A stretch of DNA of 64,000 nucleotides from Rhizopus arrhizus (lineage: Eukaryota > Mucoromycota > Mucoromycetes > Mucorales > Rhizopodaceae): positions 1,674,001-1,738,000 of the forward strand of contig JAKZZE010000006.1 in assembly GCA_024220505.1 (NCBI GenBank), in the 5' to 3' direction. The notes under the pieces are model-generated. The model searched no databases. It was given only the letters and a program-made list of their open reading frames with translations, and was not told the DNA's origin. Within the stretch, counting starts at the first letter, position 1. Each line of letters starts with the position of its first letter. Below are positions 12,830 through 25,526 of the stretch, one piece after another. The translations under genes and the position numbers were made by a program.

Positions 12830-13975
12830 ACATTTCTGGAACATCAACAAGATACTAAGCAAAACATCTAATGTTACGAGATGGGATATTGCTACATGTC
12901 TCAGTGACTTTAGCTTTTAAACGTTTTTCCCCCCACTAAAGAAACTATGTCTTATTTTGCATTTACCATTAAACCAAAACAGGATTGAGCCCAAGCGACT
13001 AAGATAGAAGATGACCACATTTATAACCTTTTCTTACCGTCCTGTCTTCAATTTTATCAAAAATATGGATTAGAGTATTATCTATGAAAGATAACAACCT
13101 TTTATTTATTCGACTTTATCCATAAAATCCAAAATCTTTGAAGTAAAGTAGATGATGGCCAGTAACTGCATCACTTGGAGCTGATGCTTTAGGTGCAGTT
13201 GTCTTTCTTTATGAGCTCCATAAACCTTCATTTTCTTTTGGGTTTGAGTAATCATTAATTTCTTATTTATGAAGCCTATATCTAAGATTGCATCAAAAAA
13301 CATGTGTGAAGGTATTCTCACCATTGGAATAACGAACACTACCGGAGTGTCACGACTTGGACGGGCAGTAGAATCTTTTTATTAATAAGAGTATAGTTTT
13401 AAAGAAGACTCATGTCAGTATTTGCCCATTTTTTTCACCTATTTGAGCCGTTTTTTAAAAGTAGTTTCGCAATTTCTAACCACAGGCCGGCGAGACTTTT
13501 TTAATTAGTGTATTGCATTCTTTGAATATGAATTCCATAGCAACAGTTGATTTCAAACTAGATCCTTTAAGTGTTTAGTCATCTACAGCATCTTTCATGA
13601 TAGTATGTGGACAGTTATCAATGGACAGGGTAGTGTTTATGTTCCTCTTCTTACTGACTCTTTTTGGTTTAATTTATTAATAAATATCCCTATCTGGATC
13701 TTCTTTCAGCATCTCAACCAATGACATACTGTATGAACAGCAAACCCAGTTAACTTGGCAGATTTTGTAGGATGGAATAATTTAAACTTTAGATAATAAA
13801 AAAATGTCTTTTGTTCATCCGAATGCATATTGTACGGTTTACCTGCTTGTTCTTTATTAATTTCTTTTTAATAAATGTTTCTATTTTTGCCCAGAATGCT
13901 CTTCATTGGCATCGAAACCAGTGTATCGAACTTGGTGTAATTCTATATTTGTTAAATTTCCAAGTGGTAAGGTTG
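12830..13975 (-). pseudogene. decayed DDE-type transposase (Tc1/mariner-IS630/pogo-like)
   Basis: Read on the minus strand, several frames together give a recognisable but shattered transposase. It starts with an HTH-like segment (MHSDEQKTFFYYLKF...TGFAVHTVCHWLR, about 13700-13830). A region resembling the first catalytic block follows, then the segment at about 13106-13330 (RIPSHMFFDAI; DAVTGHHLLYFKDF in a shifted frame). Next comes the second catalytic block, FIDNTLIHIFDKIEDR (about 13040-13100, where intact relatives have a DNAPIH-like motif), then a LNP motif and a C-terminal helix region. Many stops and frame changes separate these pieces, so it is inactive. Terminal repeats were not located. 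Confidence 0.7.
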
Positions 13976-14347
13976 GTTGTTCCCTCCCATTCCATTGGCT
14001 CATCTCCGTGTTCGATAAAAATGTGCCCTTATTCATCCTCGTAAAAAGTTTATCATTCATTATTTGTTCTATAATTTGAACTCCTCAAAAACAATGAAGA
14101 TGGAATGCAATAGTTAAAAGCTGTGCTATTTGAGGTTAACCAAAATTGTCGCTTGATCTTTGGAAATTAAAATTAAAGTTTATCAAGGTCGTTATTTCTT
14201 TTCTTTTTCGTTAGAACTCAAAGTGTATAAGGATTTAAAACTATGTTTGACATTTGATGTCGTGAGCACTGTAAAAGATCAAACAATAAAAAAGGAAATA
14301 CATTTGAGAAAAACGTGTATTGAGTTTTAAATTTCTATTTATAGGCT

Positions 14348-17300
14348 TTAACCAAGAGTGGAACGTTTACCAACACCCTTTGCCCCTTCCCCTGAAGGCA
14401 ATTCACCTGTTCTGCCCGTAACAAATTCATCATAAATAGACTTTAATCTAATATATTCTTCTATCGTTATTGAGGGTCTGGTTGAATCTAGGGATTTCTC
14501 AAGATATTCATTTGTTATTTCCGCTTCCTTTTGCTGTGGTATTTCTTGCTTTTCTTCTGTCTTTACTGGCTTACGAGAAAGTTCCTTCTTGATCATTGTC
14601 AACTATAGCAAATTATTTAATTAGTTAATTATTAGCATTTGTATCACATGCTTACCCTTTGTGAAATATGTCCCTTTTCTGCTAAAGTAAGTTTATTGAC
14701 TCCGTTCATGATAAATTCGCTCTTTATTTGTTCCTCTTTTTTGGTTGTTTCCTTGAATGTCTCCATATCTATGCTGTTATGAATAGCTTCCAAATGTGCA
14801 TTATAAAGAAATCCCTGAAGATCCGCACCAGAAAAACCTTCTGTTCGTTCTGCAAAAGATTCTAGGTCTACATCATCTGCTAACTTCATCTTGGTTGAAA
14901 GTGCTTGCAGGATCTAACAAAAATTTCATTTAATATAAGTAATGCAAAGCATTACGTGCTTACCTCTAGTCTTTCTTCTGTAGTTGGCATACCACATAAT
15001 AAAGCTTTATCTAAACGTCCTGGTCGAAGTAAAGCAGGATCGATTAAATCGGGCCGACTATATGGAAAGTGTTAAATTTTTAATATAATAAAATTGCTCT
15101 ACAAACCTTGTTGCAGCCAAGACATAAACACCATCTAAACCTTCTGCACCATCCATCTGAGTCAGCATTTGATTGACTACTCGATCAGTGACACCTGTAC
15201 TATCATGACCTCTATAGACAAATGATAAATAAAAAAAAGCTATCCGTAACGTTTTGAAATACCTTCGAGGTGCAATGGAATCAAATTCATCAAAGAATAA
15301 TACACAAGGTTTAGCTGCTTGAGCTCTTTCAAACAAATCTCGAACTGATTTTTCACTTGCGCCAATATACTTATTTAATATCTCAGGTCCTTTGACACTA
15401 ATGAAATTCAATCCGCACTCTTTGGCAACTGCAGATGCTAATAAAGTTTTACCACATCCAGGATAACCATATAATAGCAGGCTATATATGCATACATTAA
15501 TTGATTTATATACGTATGCATTGTGCATTATGAATTTACCCGGATCGAAGTCGAAGTGGACATTGTGAGAAAACAGCTGCATATTTAGTTGGCCATTCTA
15601 ATGTTTCAAGTAATGCTTTTCTTGTTTCATTTAAGCCTAATGTACAGCTGTGTGAATAAAAGGAATAACTCTAATGAGTGCTTTAACAGTACCTCCAATA
15701 TCAGACCAGTTTACTCCTGAGCTTTGGAGTTTAACACCTCGAAGAGAAGAGGGCACAAATCCTTCTCTAGCCTTTGTGAAGTCTGCCTGAATTAATTTCA
15801 GAGTCTTATCCTCTTCCTCTTTAGTAATTGAGTTCATTCTTTTTTTGATGCTTCGAATGGCACCTTCATGAACAGTACGCTCAACAAATGCCTTAATATC
15901 TGCAGCAAGAAACCCTTCTGTTTCTGATGCTACCATGACCGTATCAATATTGGGTAAGCTCTTTTTTAATACATCCGATCCTTGCGACATAATTGCCTCC
16001 ATGATCTATGAAACAGTTAAGAAATGTCCTATTGAATATCTTGTAACTTACCAGCTTACGCTCATCTCGATTCGGTGGTTGTAAATGGCATAGTTCGCTC
16101 AATACATGATACGTGATTAATGCGGGATGAACAGATTGCTGCTGTTGTGATGTGGCTGCAATCATAATTGAATGCCTTGAGCATGATTTGGACACCATGC
16201 GTACAAATAATTCAGCCAAGTGTCGACTTCGTGTTGAATCGGCATGTTCCACCTCAGCAGGGATCAAACGGTCTAAGTTGTCTAAAAACAAGACACTAGG
16301 GCTGTGCCAGGATGCCTCGTCAAGCCATTTCTGAAAGAGATCTTTCAACACAGGGACACGCTCATCACTCATTTCAGAACAATTAACCTGCATCGTGTCT
16401 AAATTTAAAGGATTGAGCTTATATTAAAATGTTTTCTTTTGTATGTGGATTTACATATGAGAGATCTTCTAGCAGATTTCATAATATGCTTCATTATGCT
16501 TGTTTTTCCTGAGCCATGTGTACCAGATAACAAGACACCTCCTGATGTTGGCACGTTTAGGCTTTTTTTTAATTCTCTTTCTGAAAGATTAGCCAACATA
16601 TATTGTTCAATTTTGTTTAACAGTTTATCTACGCCACCCAAAGTAACAACTTCACTAATATATTGCATTAGTCCTCTTTCTAAAATATATCAGTAATTTT
16701 GTATTTTAGTTGTTACTGGTCATTGTTTGCCTTGCTAGCTGAAGACAATTTGATAATATCTTCCCCGAATTCTATAGATAACTTTTGATTCGGAGAGACA
16801 ACAAAAAAATGTTCTTCATCTGGTAAAGGATGAGAGGATGAAAGCAGGTTTTTTGGAGTACCCAATTGAATTAAGAACCTTTCAGTTGTGCTTTTAAGTT
16901 TTAAATCAATACATGTTCCCTGACTAATTACATATTCAGTCTTGTGGGTACATAACCATTCTATTCGATTATTCAATTCCCTGCGTTTTATGTTCTTTCA
17001 TTTCTTACCAGTAATAGCTGCAGTACATTCTGTTTCAAATTGTAATTTTTGTTGAACTTGTTGTTGAGAACTATTAGAAAAGTAAGCAAAAAAAAAAAGT
17101 AAGAAAACTGTATATTGCATGCAAACCTTTCCAATCCTAATTTGATAACAGGGCTAGGACCATTGGGAGCAATAAAATGCCTTAATATAAGTGATCCCAC
17201 TGGACTCTTTTTGACATCGATACAGGATATCCTATGTTAACATGTATCAAATAAACCATTCCCATCCAATCCTTTCTTTACCTACTTTATAATATCAAAA

Positions 17301-18368
17301 TCCTTCATTTCCAACGTTTTCCTTAATACAGATCCAATCCAAGCATGCTTTCTAGGTACATTAGTAGATACGACCAATGTAGCAAACAAAGCGCTTGCTT
17401 TAGAGCTATCCTCTGCCTCTTGTTGTTGTTGTTGTTGTTGTTGCTGTTGTTCCTCTTCGCGTCGATTGGATAAAAAAATAGGTACCAGCCTTGTTAGTCG
17501 AACCCTTACGGGTATCTTATCAAATGATCCTAAACTATCCGGATGAATATAGACCGATAAATCATCTACTTCTTCTTCCAGAGAAGGAGCTACTCGAAGC
17601 TTTATGGAGGGTTGTGTCTTGATGGTGGATGAGGTATTTAAATTGTCTTCAGCTATGGGTGCAGGTCGGCGTGCTTTCGGAGCAACAATTACTTCAGTTT
17701 TATTTGTTAACTTTGCAAAATCGCTCTTTGGTTCAATCCCTCCTATTAAAATATAAGCACAAAAACATGCATATACAAAACTAGCGGTTACCAACTATAA
17801 GCTTAACCAACGTCTTTCCGTGAATCCAAACACACATAACTTGGTTATGATACACTGCGCGTACTTGACTTAATAAATTATCTTCAACGTAACCTGCATG
17901 TAATTCTAATATTTCCCAATCGTCTTCAGTCAATGGCTCAACATTTACAGTATAGCATTCAGGCACATTTCTGCAAAACTCAACATTGACCTACTTACTT
18001 TATTAGGCACATGCTCTGCTTTCGGGACTATTCAATTACCTTTTGTCCTTCTTGTAAACCCATTGTTGTTCCTAGCTGAGGATCTATTTCCAACACGTCT
18101 AGTTTCGCATTAGGTCCAAAAACACTATTAGGTTGTAAAGGTCTTGATGAATCACCGGACCAGCCACAATAAAACTTTTTGGCATCAACGGATATTTCAA
18201 GTACGACATTTTGTGGTAACTTTCAAGAAATGTAAGCTTTATTATGCATGTTGTTAGGTTATAAGTACGTACCTTTTTTTGATCAAGTAAAGCATTCACC
18301 CATTTTCCAGGAAGATTAACAAGACAAGTCTTAATGGGAGTAAACTGTACAACGAGAGGTTTTGGCAT
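14348..18368 (-). CDS. PEX1: peroxisome biogenesis AAA-ATPase PEX1
   Basis: With PEX6 it extracts the import receptor PEX5 from the peroxisomal membrane. Many short introns. The start ATG at 18368 opens the N-terminal domain ([20 protein letters not shown], then GKWVNALL). A poly-Gln run lies at about 17415-17455. The first AAA module has Walker A GTHGSGKT (about 16535) and a Walker-B-like LFLDNLDRL (about 16280). The second module has GYPGCGKT (about 15455), VLFFDEFDS (about 15290) and RPGRLD (about 15025). The usual PEX1 arrangement is a strong D2 and a weaker D1. The C-terminus is a charged helix ending STLG at 14348. No frameshift was seen. Confidence 0.93.
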
Positions 18369-19249
18369 AAGAGAAAAGAAGAAAGTAGATTAGCCAATTC
18401 GTTTCACATGAAATAAGGATAGTCGGAAATTAGAAATAAGCTTTTTCCATTAGTCATTTTCGACACTGCCTGTGAAAAGCTGCATCATAGCATGTACAAG
18501 TTATCATCCTTGTGTGTATTGTTAGCTATGAAGATTATGATTAAGAAACTAATACCAAATTTTTGTCTGCAATATAATTGTCCAATCATCATCACTGTTA
18601 CTAAAATATGCACCTACTTAAAAGAAAGCGTTTGCTCGTCGAGAATAACAAGCGTAAAACAACAAGGTAAGCCTTAATACCGAATTAATTATTTTAAACC
18701 TTTTTCAAATACAAGCTGCCTGATTGTACTTAATTTTTTAGGCTTGATTATCTTTTTTTCCTTATGCTCTTTTACCATGATAATGTTTTGTTATTATATG
18801 CAAAGATTTTCTTCATCACTGGTAATTATGGATAAATTTATTACATAATCAAACTTTTTTGGACAATATGGTTTTCAAAAAGGCTTCGATAATATGCCAA
18901 AAAACTCTTTATGATATCTAACACTAAGATTCCTTGTCAAAAGTCTCTTACTTCAAATAAAATAAACAAAAAGTGGCTGTAATATACATGCTTTGAAATG
19001 AGGAAGAAGAATTGCTGACCAAATGTATATGATAATGCCCGAAAGCCGCTCACTATAATTATTTGATTCCTTGCTGCTAAAATAGTTGAGCACTTTTCCT
19101 TTATGGAACAATTAAGGTTTCATTACAGCTGTACCTTCCTTATTTTATTTTTTTCAAATAATAAAAGAGGTAAAGCAGTAAAAATACGAAACTACCTGTA
19201 AAGGAAAGAAGTTTTGATTACTTTGAATAAGCGAAAACTATGGTCTCAA
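18369..19249. other. intergenic region upstream of PEX1
   Basis: About 880 nt, AT-rich. I see no gene, RNA or repeat. It presumably contains the PEX1 promoter next to 18369. Confidence 0.5.
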
Positions 19250-21800
19250 CCCTGAGTTGAATAGCGAATATCGCCATCATCGTAAGGATGCAGTTAAAAA
19301 GGTCATTGCCAACGTGACATACGGCAAAGATGTCAGGGGACTATTCCCTGAAATTCTAAAGAATATGCAAACCGAATATTTCGAATTGAAAAAGCTAATT
19401 TTTCTTTATCTCATAAGCTATAAAAAAACTCAACCAGCATTAGTCATTTTAGCTGTCAATACCTTTGTAAAGGTAAGACTAAAACAGTTGAAACAATGTG
19501 CGTGTATATCTCATATTTCTAAATACAGGATTCAGATATTCCTAACCCTTTACTTAGAGCATTATCCGTTCAAACTGTGAGTTGCTTAAGAGTGGGTAAA
19601 ATGATCGATTACTTGACTAAACCGTTTCGAAAGTGTCTCAAGGGCAAAAATCCTTATATTCCAAAGGGCAGTAGCTGTTTGTGTGGTTAAATTGTATGAG
19701 CTTAACCCAGAATTAGCTGTAGAACAAAATTTTGTGTACGCAGTCAAGGATATGATAGCTTATGTGAATCTTATGGTCGTTACCAATGCTATGATTACTC
19801 TCTTGAATATTAATGATTCTTCACCAGGAAAGAAAATTTTGAAATAAATAACAACATAAGCAACAAATTATTACACGTGCTCAATGAATGTACAGAGTAA
19901 GAGAGGAATATAAGTAAGAAAAATGAGCGGTAAACGCTCAATGTGTTCGTAGGTGGGACAAATTGTCATTTTAACAGCTATAGCATAATATAGAGTAGAA
20001 GATGCTAAGAATTTGTGATAGGATTATACCAAGGTTGCAACACGCTAATGTTGCTGTTGTATTGGCTGCTGTCAAGGCAAATGAAAAAAATATATACGTT
20101 ATTTTTTACTTCTTCTTATACTTAGTATATACTTGGCCTTGATAGTTAATATGAAATATATTAAGGAAGATGAGTTTATCAAATCTCTTTGCAGAAAAAT
20201 GGCACCTTCTTTAGGTAAGATTGTAGTTATATATGGTGAAGAAAAATATAATAAAGCCACACGTACATGCACAGTGACCTTGCTTTCAAGTCCACCTGAA
20301 GCACAATATATTGCTCTATATAATATTAATCTTATTTTGCAAAAACAACCCGAAGTATTGAGTAATGAAATGAGAAACGTCTTTTGTTAATACAACGATT
20401 CTCCTTCTGTAAAGATGAAAAAAATTGAGGCTGTGATTAAATTATGCAGTGATAGAAACATTAACCATTTACTAAGTGAATTAAAGGAGTCAATATACAA
20501 GCGTTGAAAATAACTCTTCCAATTCACATACTAATATGTAATAATATAGGTATGCAAATAAAGTAGGTGTATAATTTGTTTGTAAATCTTTACATGCCAT
20601 TGGAAAGTGTGCAATCATGATTGAAGATACTGTTGAACGTTATACCAATGTTTTATTGGATCTAATTAATATCAGTATAAGTTATATTATGTAAGCGGCC
20701 ATTGTAGTCATTAAATTGAGTATGCATATTGAACAACAAGAGAAAGAAAAGCAATCATTGAACACCACTATATTTTAGGTCATATTCCGTAAATATTCTC
20801 AGAAGTATGAAGGTGTTATTCCTATTTTATGAGAAAGCCTTGATGTTTTAGATGAAGCATAAGCAGATGATTCATTCATTTGGATCATTGGTGAATAAGC
20901 GGAAAGAATTGACAATGCTGATGATTTGATCAATGTCTTTGTGGATAATTTTAAGGAAGAAAATGCTCAGGTATTATAAACACTAAATTATTTTTAATTT
21001 TTTATACAGGTGCAATTAAACAATTGCTGACGGATGCTGTAAAATTATCCTTGAAAAACCCAATAAAAACCAAGACCTTGTATAACGTATTTTACAGACT
21101 GCAACAGCAGAATGTGATAATGCAGACATTAGAGATAGAGCATATGTTTATTGGCATTTACTATCAACCGATCCTCAAGCAGCTAAAGTAAAATACATAT
21201 GTAAAAAAGTGAAGTTTTATGATTAATTATGATAACAATAGGCTGTTGTATTGATATTAACCTCAGTATACCACAAATCCGCTGAGGCCTTCATCGCTGG
21301 AAAGAAGTTTGATACTGGCAGTATACACAAAACAATATCAGAATATGTCTTTCTTTCTTCCTTCTTTCTACTACTGTACATCATCAAGACTTGTTTTATA
21401 GACATATGGAGGATGAAGACATCAATATACCTTCTCCTCAAATACAGGCAACCATCAAGAATAATGATATTGGAAACTTACTTGATCTTGATTGGGATGA
21501 GCCAACTGACGAAGTACCAACTTCACCAATTTTGGTGGACCGAAATTAACATGGATAATTTAATGATTTACTCTCTATTAATGCTGCTGCTGTTACCCCA
21601 GTAAGGATATTATGGATCTATTTGATTTCTATGTATCAACCTCAAACACATAAGCAATAGTTGCCGACCCTATGAATAACCTTACAAACAATTTGATTGA
21701 TAACAGCGTGTTTTCTACAACATCCAATACAACAGATTTTCCAGCAAATCAGCAGCCGCTGCCAAGAGATCCTTTTAGTGGGCTCTTTTAGTAAACCCTT
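19250..21800 (+). pseudogene. decayed beta-adaptin (AP-1/AP-2 large beta subunit)
   Basis: Clear collinear resemblance to clathrin-adaptor beta subunits, but broken. 19254 onward gives [41 protein letters not shown] and AVNTFVK. An intact-looking intron (about 19471-19528) leads to [16 protein letters not shown]. Later pieces include NECTE (about 19890), LSHA-like text near 20040, and SSPPEAQYIALYNINLILQK (about 20290-20350). A stop at 20388-20390 sits where KYND is expected. IWIIGE then a stop (20896-20898) replaces the conserved Tyr of GEYAERIDNAD. Further pieces are LTSVYHKSAEAF (about 21260) and a hinge fragment GNLLDLDWDEP (about 21470). Because introns persist, it is not a processed retrocopy. 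The functional gene must lie elsewhere. Confidence 0.85.
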
Positions 21801-21894
21801 GTATTATCTTTTACTTGAATATATTGTGCACATGCATGCTTTCTTTTATGGCTTTTTTAAGAAGTGGAAAGAAGATCATGTTTATTGACGATTT

Positions 21895-22893
21895 TTAATA
21901 GTAATTTTTGATACTACATTCTATGCTATGGTTTGTACTCAAAGATGTAACTAAACCATCATCACTAATGTTATTGGTCTCCGGTAAGAGTTCTTTGCAG
22001 TGACAAAAGCCAATGCAATTTTCCATTAGCAAATCCGTTGGTTTTACACAAAGTTGATAGTTTCGCATTGAGTTGAGATTGTTACTTTCATGAGGAGAAA
22101 CATGCGAGGTAGTATGCGAGCCAGATTTAATAGGGTTGTGGTTGAAAGAAAACGTCTTATGGTATGTATCAAAACATTGAAAAGAGCAAGGGATTGAATA
22201 ATAATGCTGCTGTACAAGATAATGATCATTGGATGATACAAAAGGTAGAGGAGATGAACAGCAATGTGCTCCATACAATAGAGCGCAAAGAGAGCTGTAA
22301 TCAATACCATCTCCTCCCTGATTGGCTAGACCAAATTGACAAGGGCAAATAGAGTATAACGAAAAGGAAGAATCAAGCTCACTAGAAAAATTTGTTAAAT
22401 TATCAACGCTGTAAAGCAATGAATCATTTGGGTTTGAGTAACAGTTAGTAAATATTCCATAATGTTCAGCTGCATCAGAGCTTTCGAGCATATCTGTTTT
22501 GACAACTTGCAAGTTTGGTTCTTCTTGACCTGTCACTATATTCATTTCAGTAGCAACAATAACATCAGCATCGTATGTTGCAGTAGTAATGTCAGAGGCA
22601 TAATTTTCAGTATAATATTCTAAAGAATATTCACCAATATCTTTTTGAATCTTGCTTCTTCTATTCTTTGCTCTTCTGTTTTGAAACCAGGTGGTTACTA
22701 CCTTGCGCGGCGAATTAATTTTACTAGCAATTTGTTGTATCTTATCCTGTGTTGGACTTGGGTTATTGCTATACTCCATTTCTAAAAACTGAGCTTCTTC
22801 TAATGAGAATCGTCTTCGTTGTTTGATGGGCGGTACATGTATATCTTCTGTCATATTCTGCTTATTCTTATAAATCATTTCTGTCGTGTTCAT
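21895..22893 (-). CDS. homeodomain transcription factor
   Basis: Single-exon gene of 332 codons. The start is the ATG at 22893; the frame extends 12 nt further only with TTG. The homeodomain covers about residues 24-84: basic KQRRRFSLEEAQFLEMEY, then recognition helix VVTTWFQNRRAKNRR with the invariant W, F, N and R residues. The rest is Ser/Asn/Tyr-rich with many Cys and His residues and no other domain I recognise. It is spaced like a typical (non-TALE) homeodomain. The target and process are unknown. The 3' end lies close to the end of the neighbouring beta-adaptin pseudogene. Confidence 0.88.
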   Translation of the reverse strand: MNTTEMIYKNKQNMTEDIHVPPIKQRRRFSLEEAQFLEMEYSNNPSPTQDKIQQIASKINSPRKVVTTWFQNRRAKNRRSKIQKDIGEYSLEYYTENYASDITTATYDADVIVATEMNIVTGQEEPNLQVVKTDMLESSDAAEHYGIFTNCYSNPNDSLLYSVDNLTNFSSELDSSFSLYSICPCQFGLANQGGDGIDYSSLCALLYGAHCCSSPLPFVSSNDHYLVQQHYYSIPCSFQCFDTYHKTFSFNHNPIKSGSHTTSHVSPHESNNLNSMRNYQLCVKPTDLLMENCIGFCHCKELLPETNNISDDGLVTSLSTNHSIECSIKNYY

Positions 22894-23652
22894 ACCAAAA
22901 TTCAATTTATGAAAATTGAAAGAAGTTCAAAGTGAAAACATGAAGTTTTCATCACCAAGCTCGCTTTTTTATTTCATAATGACAGATACAAGGATAAAAA
23001 AAACTAGTGATATATTAGAGGAGGAAGTAGAAGTAGGCATTTTTTAAGGAAATCAGTTTGTTATTAAAATGGTTTGCTGGGATAATAGGAATGATGCATG
23101 AATTACAAAAATCTATCACCTTTTTTTTTACCTCTCGAATACGCATTTTTTTTTATTGACACAAAATGCCATTGAATTTGATAGAACTGCAAATAGATCA
23201 CGCCCAAATAATCAAGAACTCTTATGTATGAAGCACAATCTGACTTCCATAGTCTATGCAGTAGACGTGGTTGTATTCAAGAAAGAGGCAAAAGATAGAT
23301 ACTAAAAATCAACCTCACAAAGGTAAAAATAGAGAAATACATACAGTTGCTATGTGCTTTAACACGGTATCTATCTTGAAGGCAAGTTACAATCTTATAT
23401 GAACAATGTTGGCAATTATGGTAATAATGTAATCAGGATCAACTACTAAATACTTCCGAATTATACATAAACATAAATAAGACTTCTCCAGCACAGCTAG
23501 CAATTAAATAAATAATACACATTCATTCCACAATTTGCTACTATTGTTTATAAACAAAAAAAGGGGGGGGGGAAAAGCTAAAAAGCTTATTTTGAAAATA
23601 TATTTTAAATATAATTTTATGTTATAAAATGTAATAAAATGAGATGGTGCTT
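22894..23652. other. intergenic region between homeodomain and LIM genes
   Basis: About 760 nt, AT-rich, with a G-run of about 9 near 23563-23573. No gene or RNA recognised. It holds the homeodomain promoter and the LIM gene 3' region. Confidence 0.5.
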
Positions 23653-25227
23653 TTATCCTAATGCTGTCATGGATGGAGTTTTTCTATCTTTTTTGCTCAA
23701 CTTTTTAAAGGATTAATAATGCTTTTCTTGATTTGAAAACACGTTTATATAGACTTACTAGACAAGTTGTACACCAAGGATATAATTTTCCAGTTGTTTT
23801 ATCTTCTTTTACAGTTGTGCCTGAGTCTAGTGTTTTAGTGCAACCAGTGCATACTAGACATTTCTTGTGCCATCTTGAAGCTTTTGGACCAGGTATCTCA
23901 TCATGAACAGAGGTTATGCGTTCATTGCATCTTGGACAATCACGGACAACGCCAAAGCGTGGTAATGGGCGGCCTCGAGAACTCATTAACAATGACGGCT
24001 TTACAATATCATTCTTTGGCGCTATCTTTCTATGTGCTGGAGTGGAATAGCTGCATCGTGAGGTAGGTGTAGAAATAGACATGCTAGCATAAGCATCAGC
24101 AACGTCGTTTTCTGAAGAGATACTGGAGGTATCACTCATATTATCTTCGCAAAGCAAAGAGTTATTATCGAGAATTATGGAAGGCTGCGTTGGAAAAACT
24201 GCTTGAGGTTGTGGTACAATTTTCATGTGTTTTGACAATTGTTCTTGATTGTCTGGTAGTCTATCGTTTGTACATTGTTGACAAAAATAGCCTTGAATGT
24301 CAGTATATATAGAAGAAGGTTGTAAAATTTTCTGACAGCCTGTACATCGAAAACACTACATAGAATAAATGTCAAATTAGGGAGAATACTTTCCTTTTTA
24401 TAAAGATCCTTTTACCTTTAAGTGCAATGCAGAGTTGTCTATTGCAACATATTTTTCTGATATAACAAGAGAACATCGAGAGCATGTCACTGAAGGGGAC
24501 ATAAAAATTGCGCACTAAAATCAATTGGATTACTAAACAATTAAAAGAGCAAACTAGGATATGCAGTATACCTGCGGATGATAAACTTTTTTATACGGAT
24601 CAACTACAAAGGAGGTATTTTCGAATAACTTTTTACAGCCCTCACATTTTAAACAGCTCCAGTGATATCTTTCCTGGGTATTAGGTATTCTAGCGAGTTT
24701 ACCAGAGAGCTTTTTGTTGCATTCCTTGCAAGCCTTTTCAGCTTTTACAGGTGCTACTTGCTCTGAAGAAGGAAGAGTAAAGAAATCTTTGGATTTTAGT
24801 TCACGTAATTTTGATCGTCTGTGATCCAATAGGTTACTCAGTGGGCTGGAAATATCCTTATAAAGAGTCGTTGCGTGTTTATTCATGGGCGAAAAGGGGG
24901 CACATTTAGTATCTGATTCATCTTTTCTTGAAGTCAAACTATCCAATCCAACAATACTACCCAAGTATCTAAATATAACTTAGTACAAAGCGCCTCAAGC
25001 ATTTTTAATACACTTCTCTACTTTATCATTGGCTTACCTTGATTGCCAGCGATCTACCATACTGCGTTTACTTGTTGTTGATGATGCTGAAAAATTTAAT
25101 AATTCGGATAGAATAATAAATGGAAATTGTTATTATTATTATTATCAGTAGACTTACAAATAAAGTTGAAACCACATTTTTTGCACCTTTCATTGTTTGA
25201 GAGTTCTCCGCAACGACAAAAAGACAT
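23653..25227 (-). CDS. LIM-domain protein with three LIM modules
   Basis: LIM zinc-finger adaptor. The start ATG at 25227 gives a short Cys-rich head (MSFCRCGELSNNERCKKCGF). Five to six exons. LIM1: CKECNKKL..YHWSCLKCEGC..YHPQC, the last Cys coming from the next exon if the acceptor before TGCGCAATT is used. LIM2: CSRCSLVISEKY..LKCFRCTGC..YFCQQC. LIM3: CPRCNERI..RWHKKCLVCTGC..YPWCTTC. A Ser-rich linker (about 23990-24230) separates LIM2 and LIM3. The last exon is uncertain: reading straight on stops at 23705, but splicing GTAAGT...TTTAAAAAG gives LLSKKDRKTPSMTALG with the stop at 23653, which I prefer. LIM domains bind proteins; a cytoskeletal or Rho-signalling role is only a guess. Confidence 0.82.
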
Positions 25228-25526
25228 TCTTGTATAAAAAAGTAAGATTATTTTGCCTTTGATCTTTATAAAATAACAAAAAAAAAAAAAAAAAATAACA
25301 AAAAAGAAACCCCAAGAAGACAAAGAGGGTTTTGTATTCAAAATTTGTCCGTACTAGACTTTCATAGCTATTTATGAATTTATCAGGCAAGAGAACATTT
25401 CAAGTAAATTGCAGATCAAACTGACTTAAATATAAGAAATACTCGTTTATTTTCCCAAGTTTTCTCAATAATACACGGTAATGTTTTGAATAAGAGATAC
25501 AACAGTTTATCATCTAAGCATATTTA

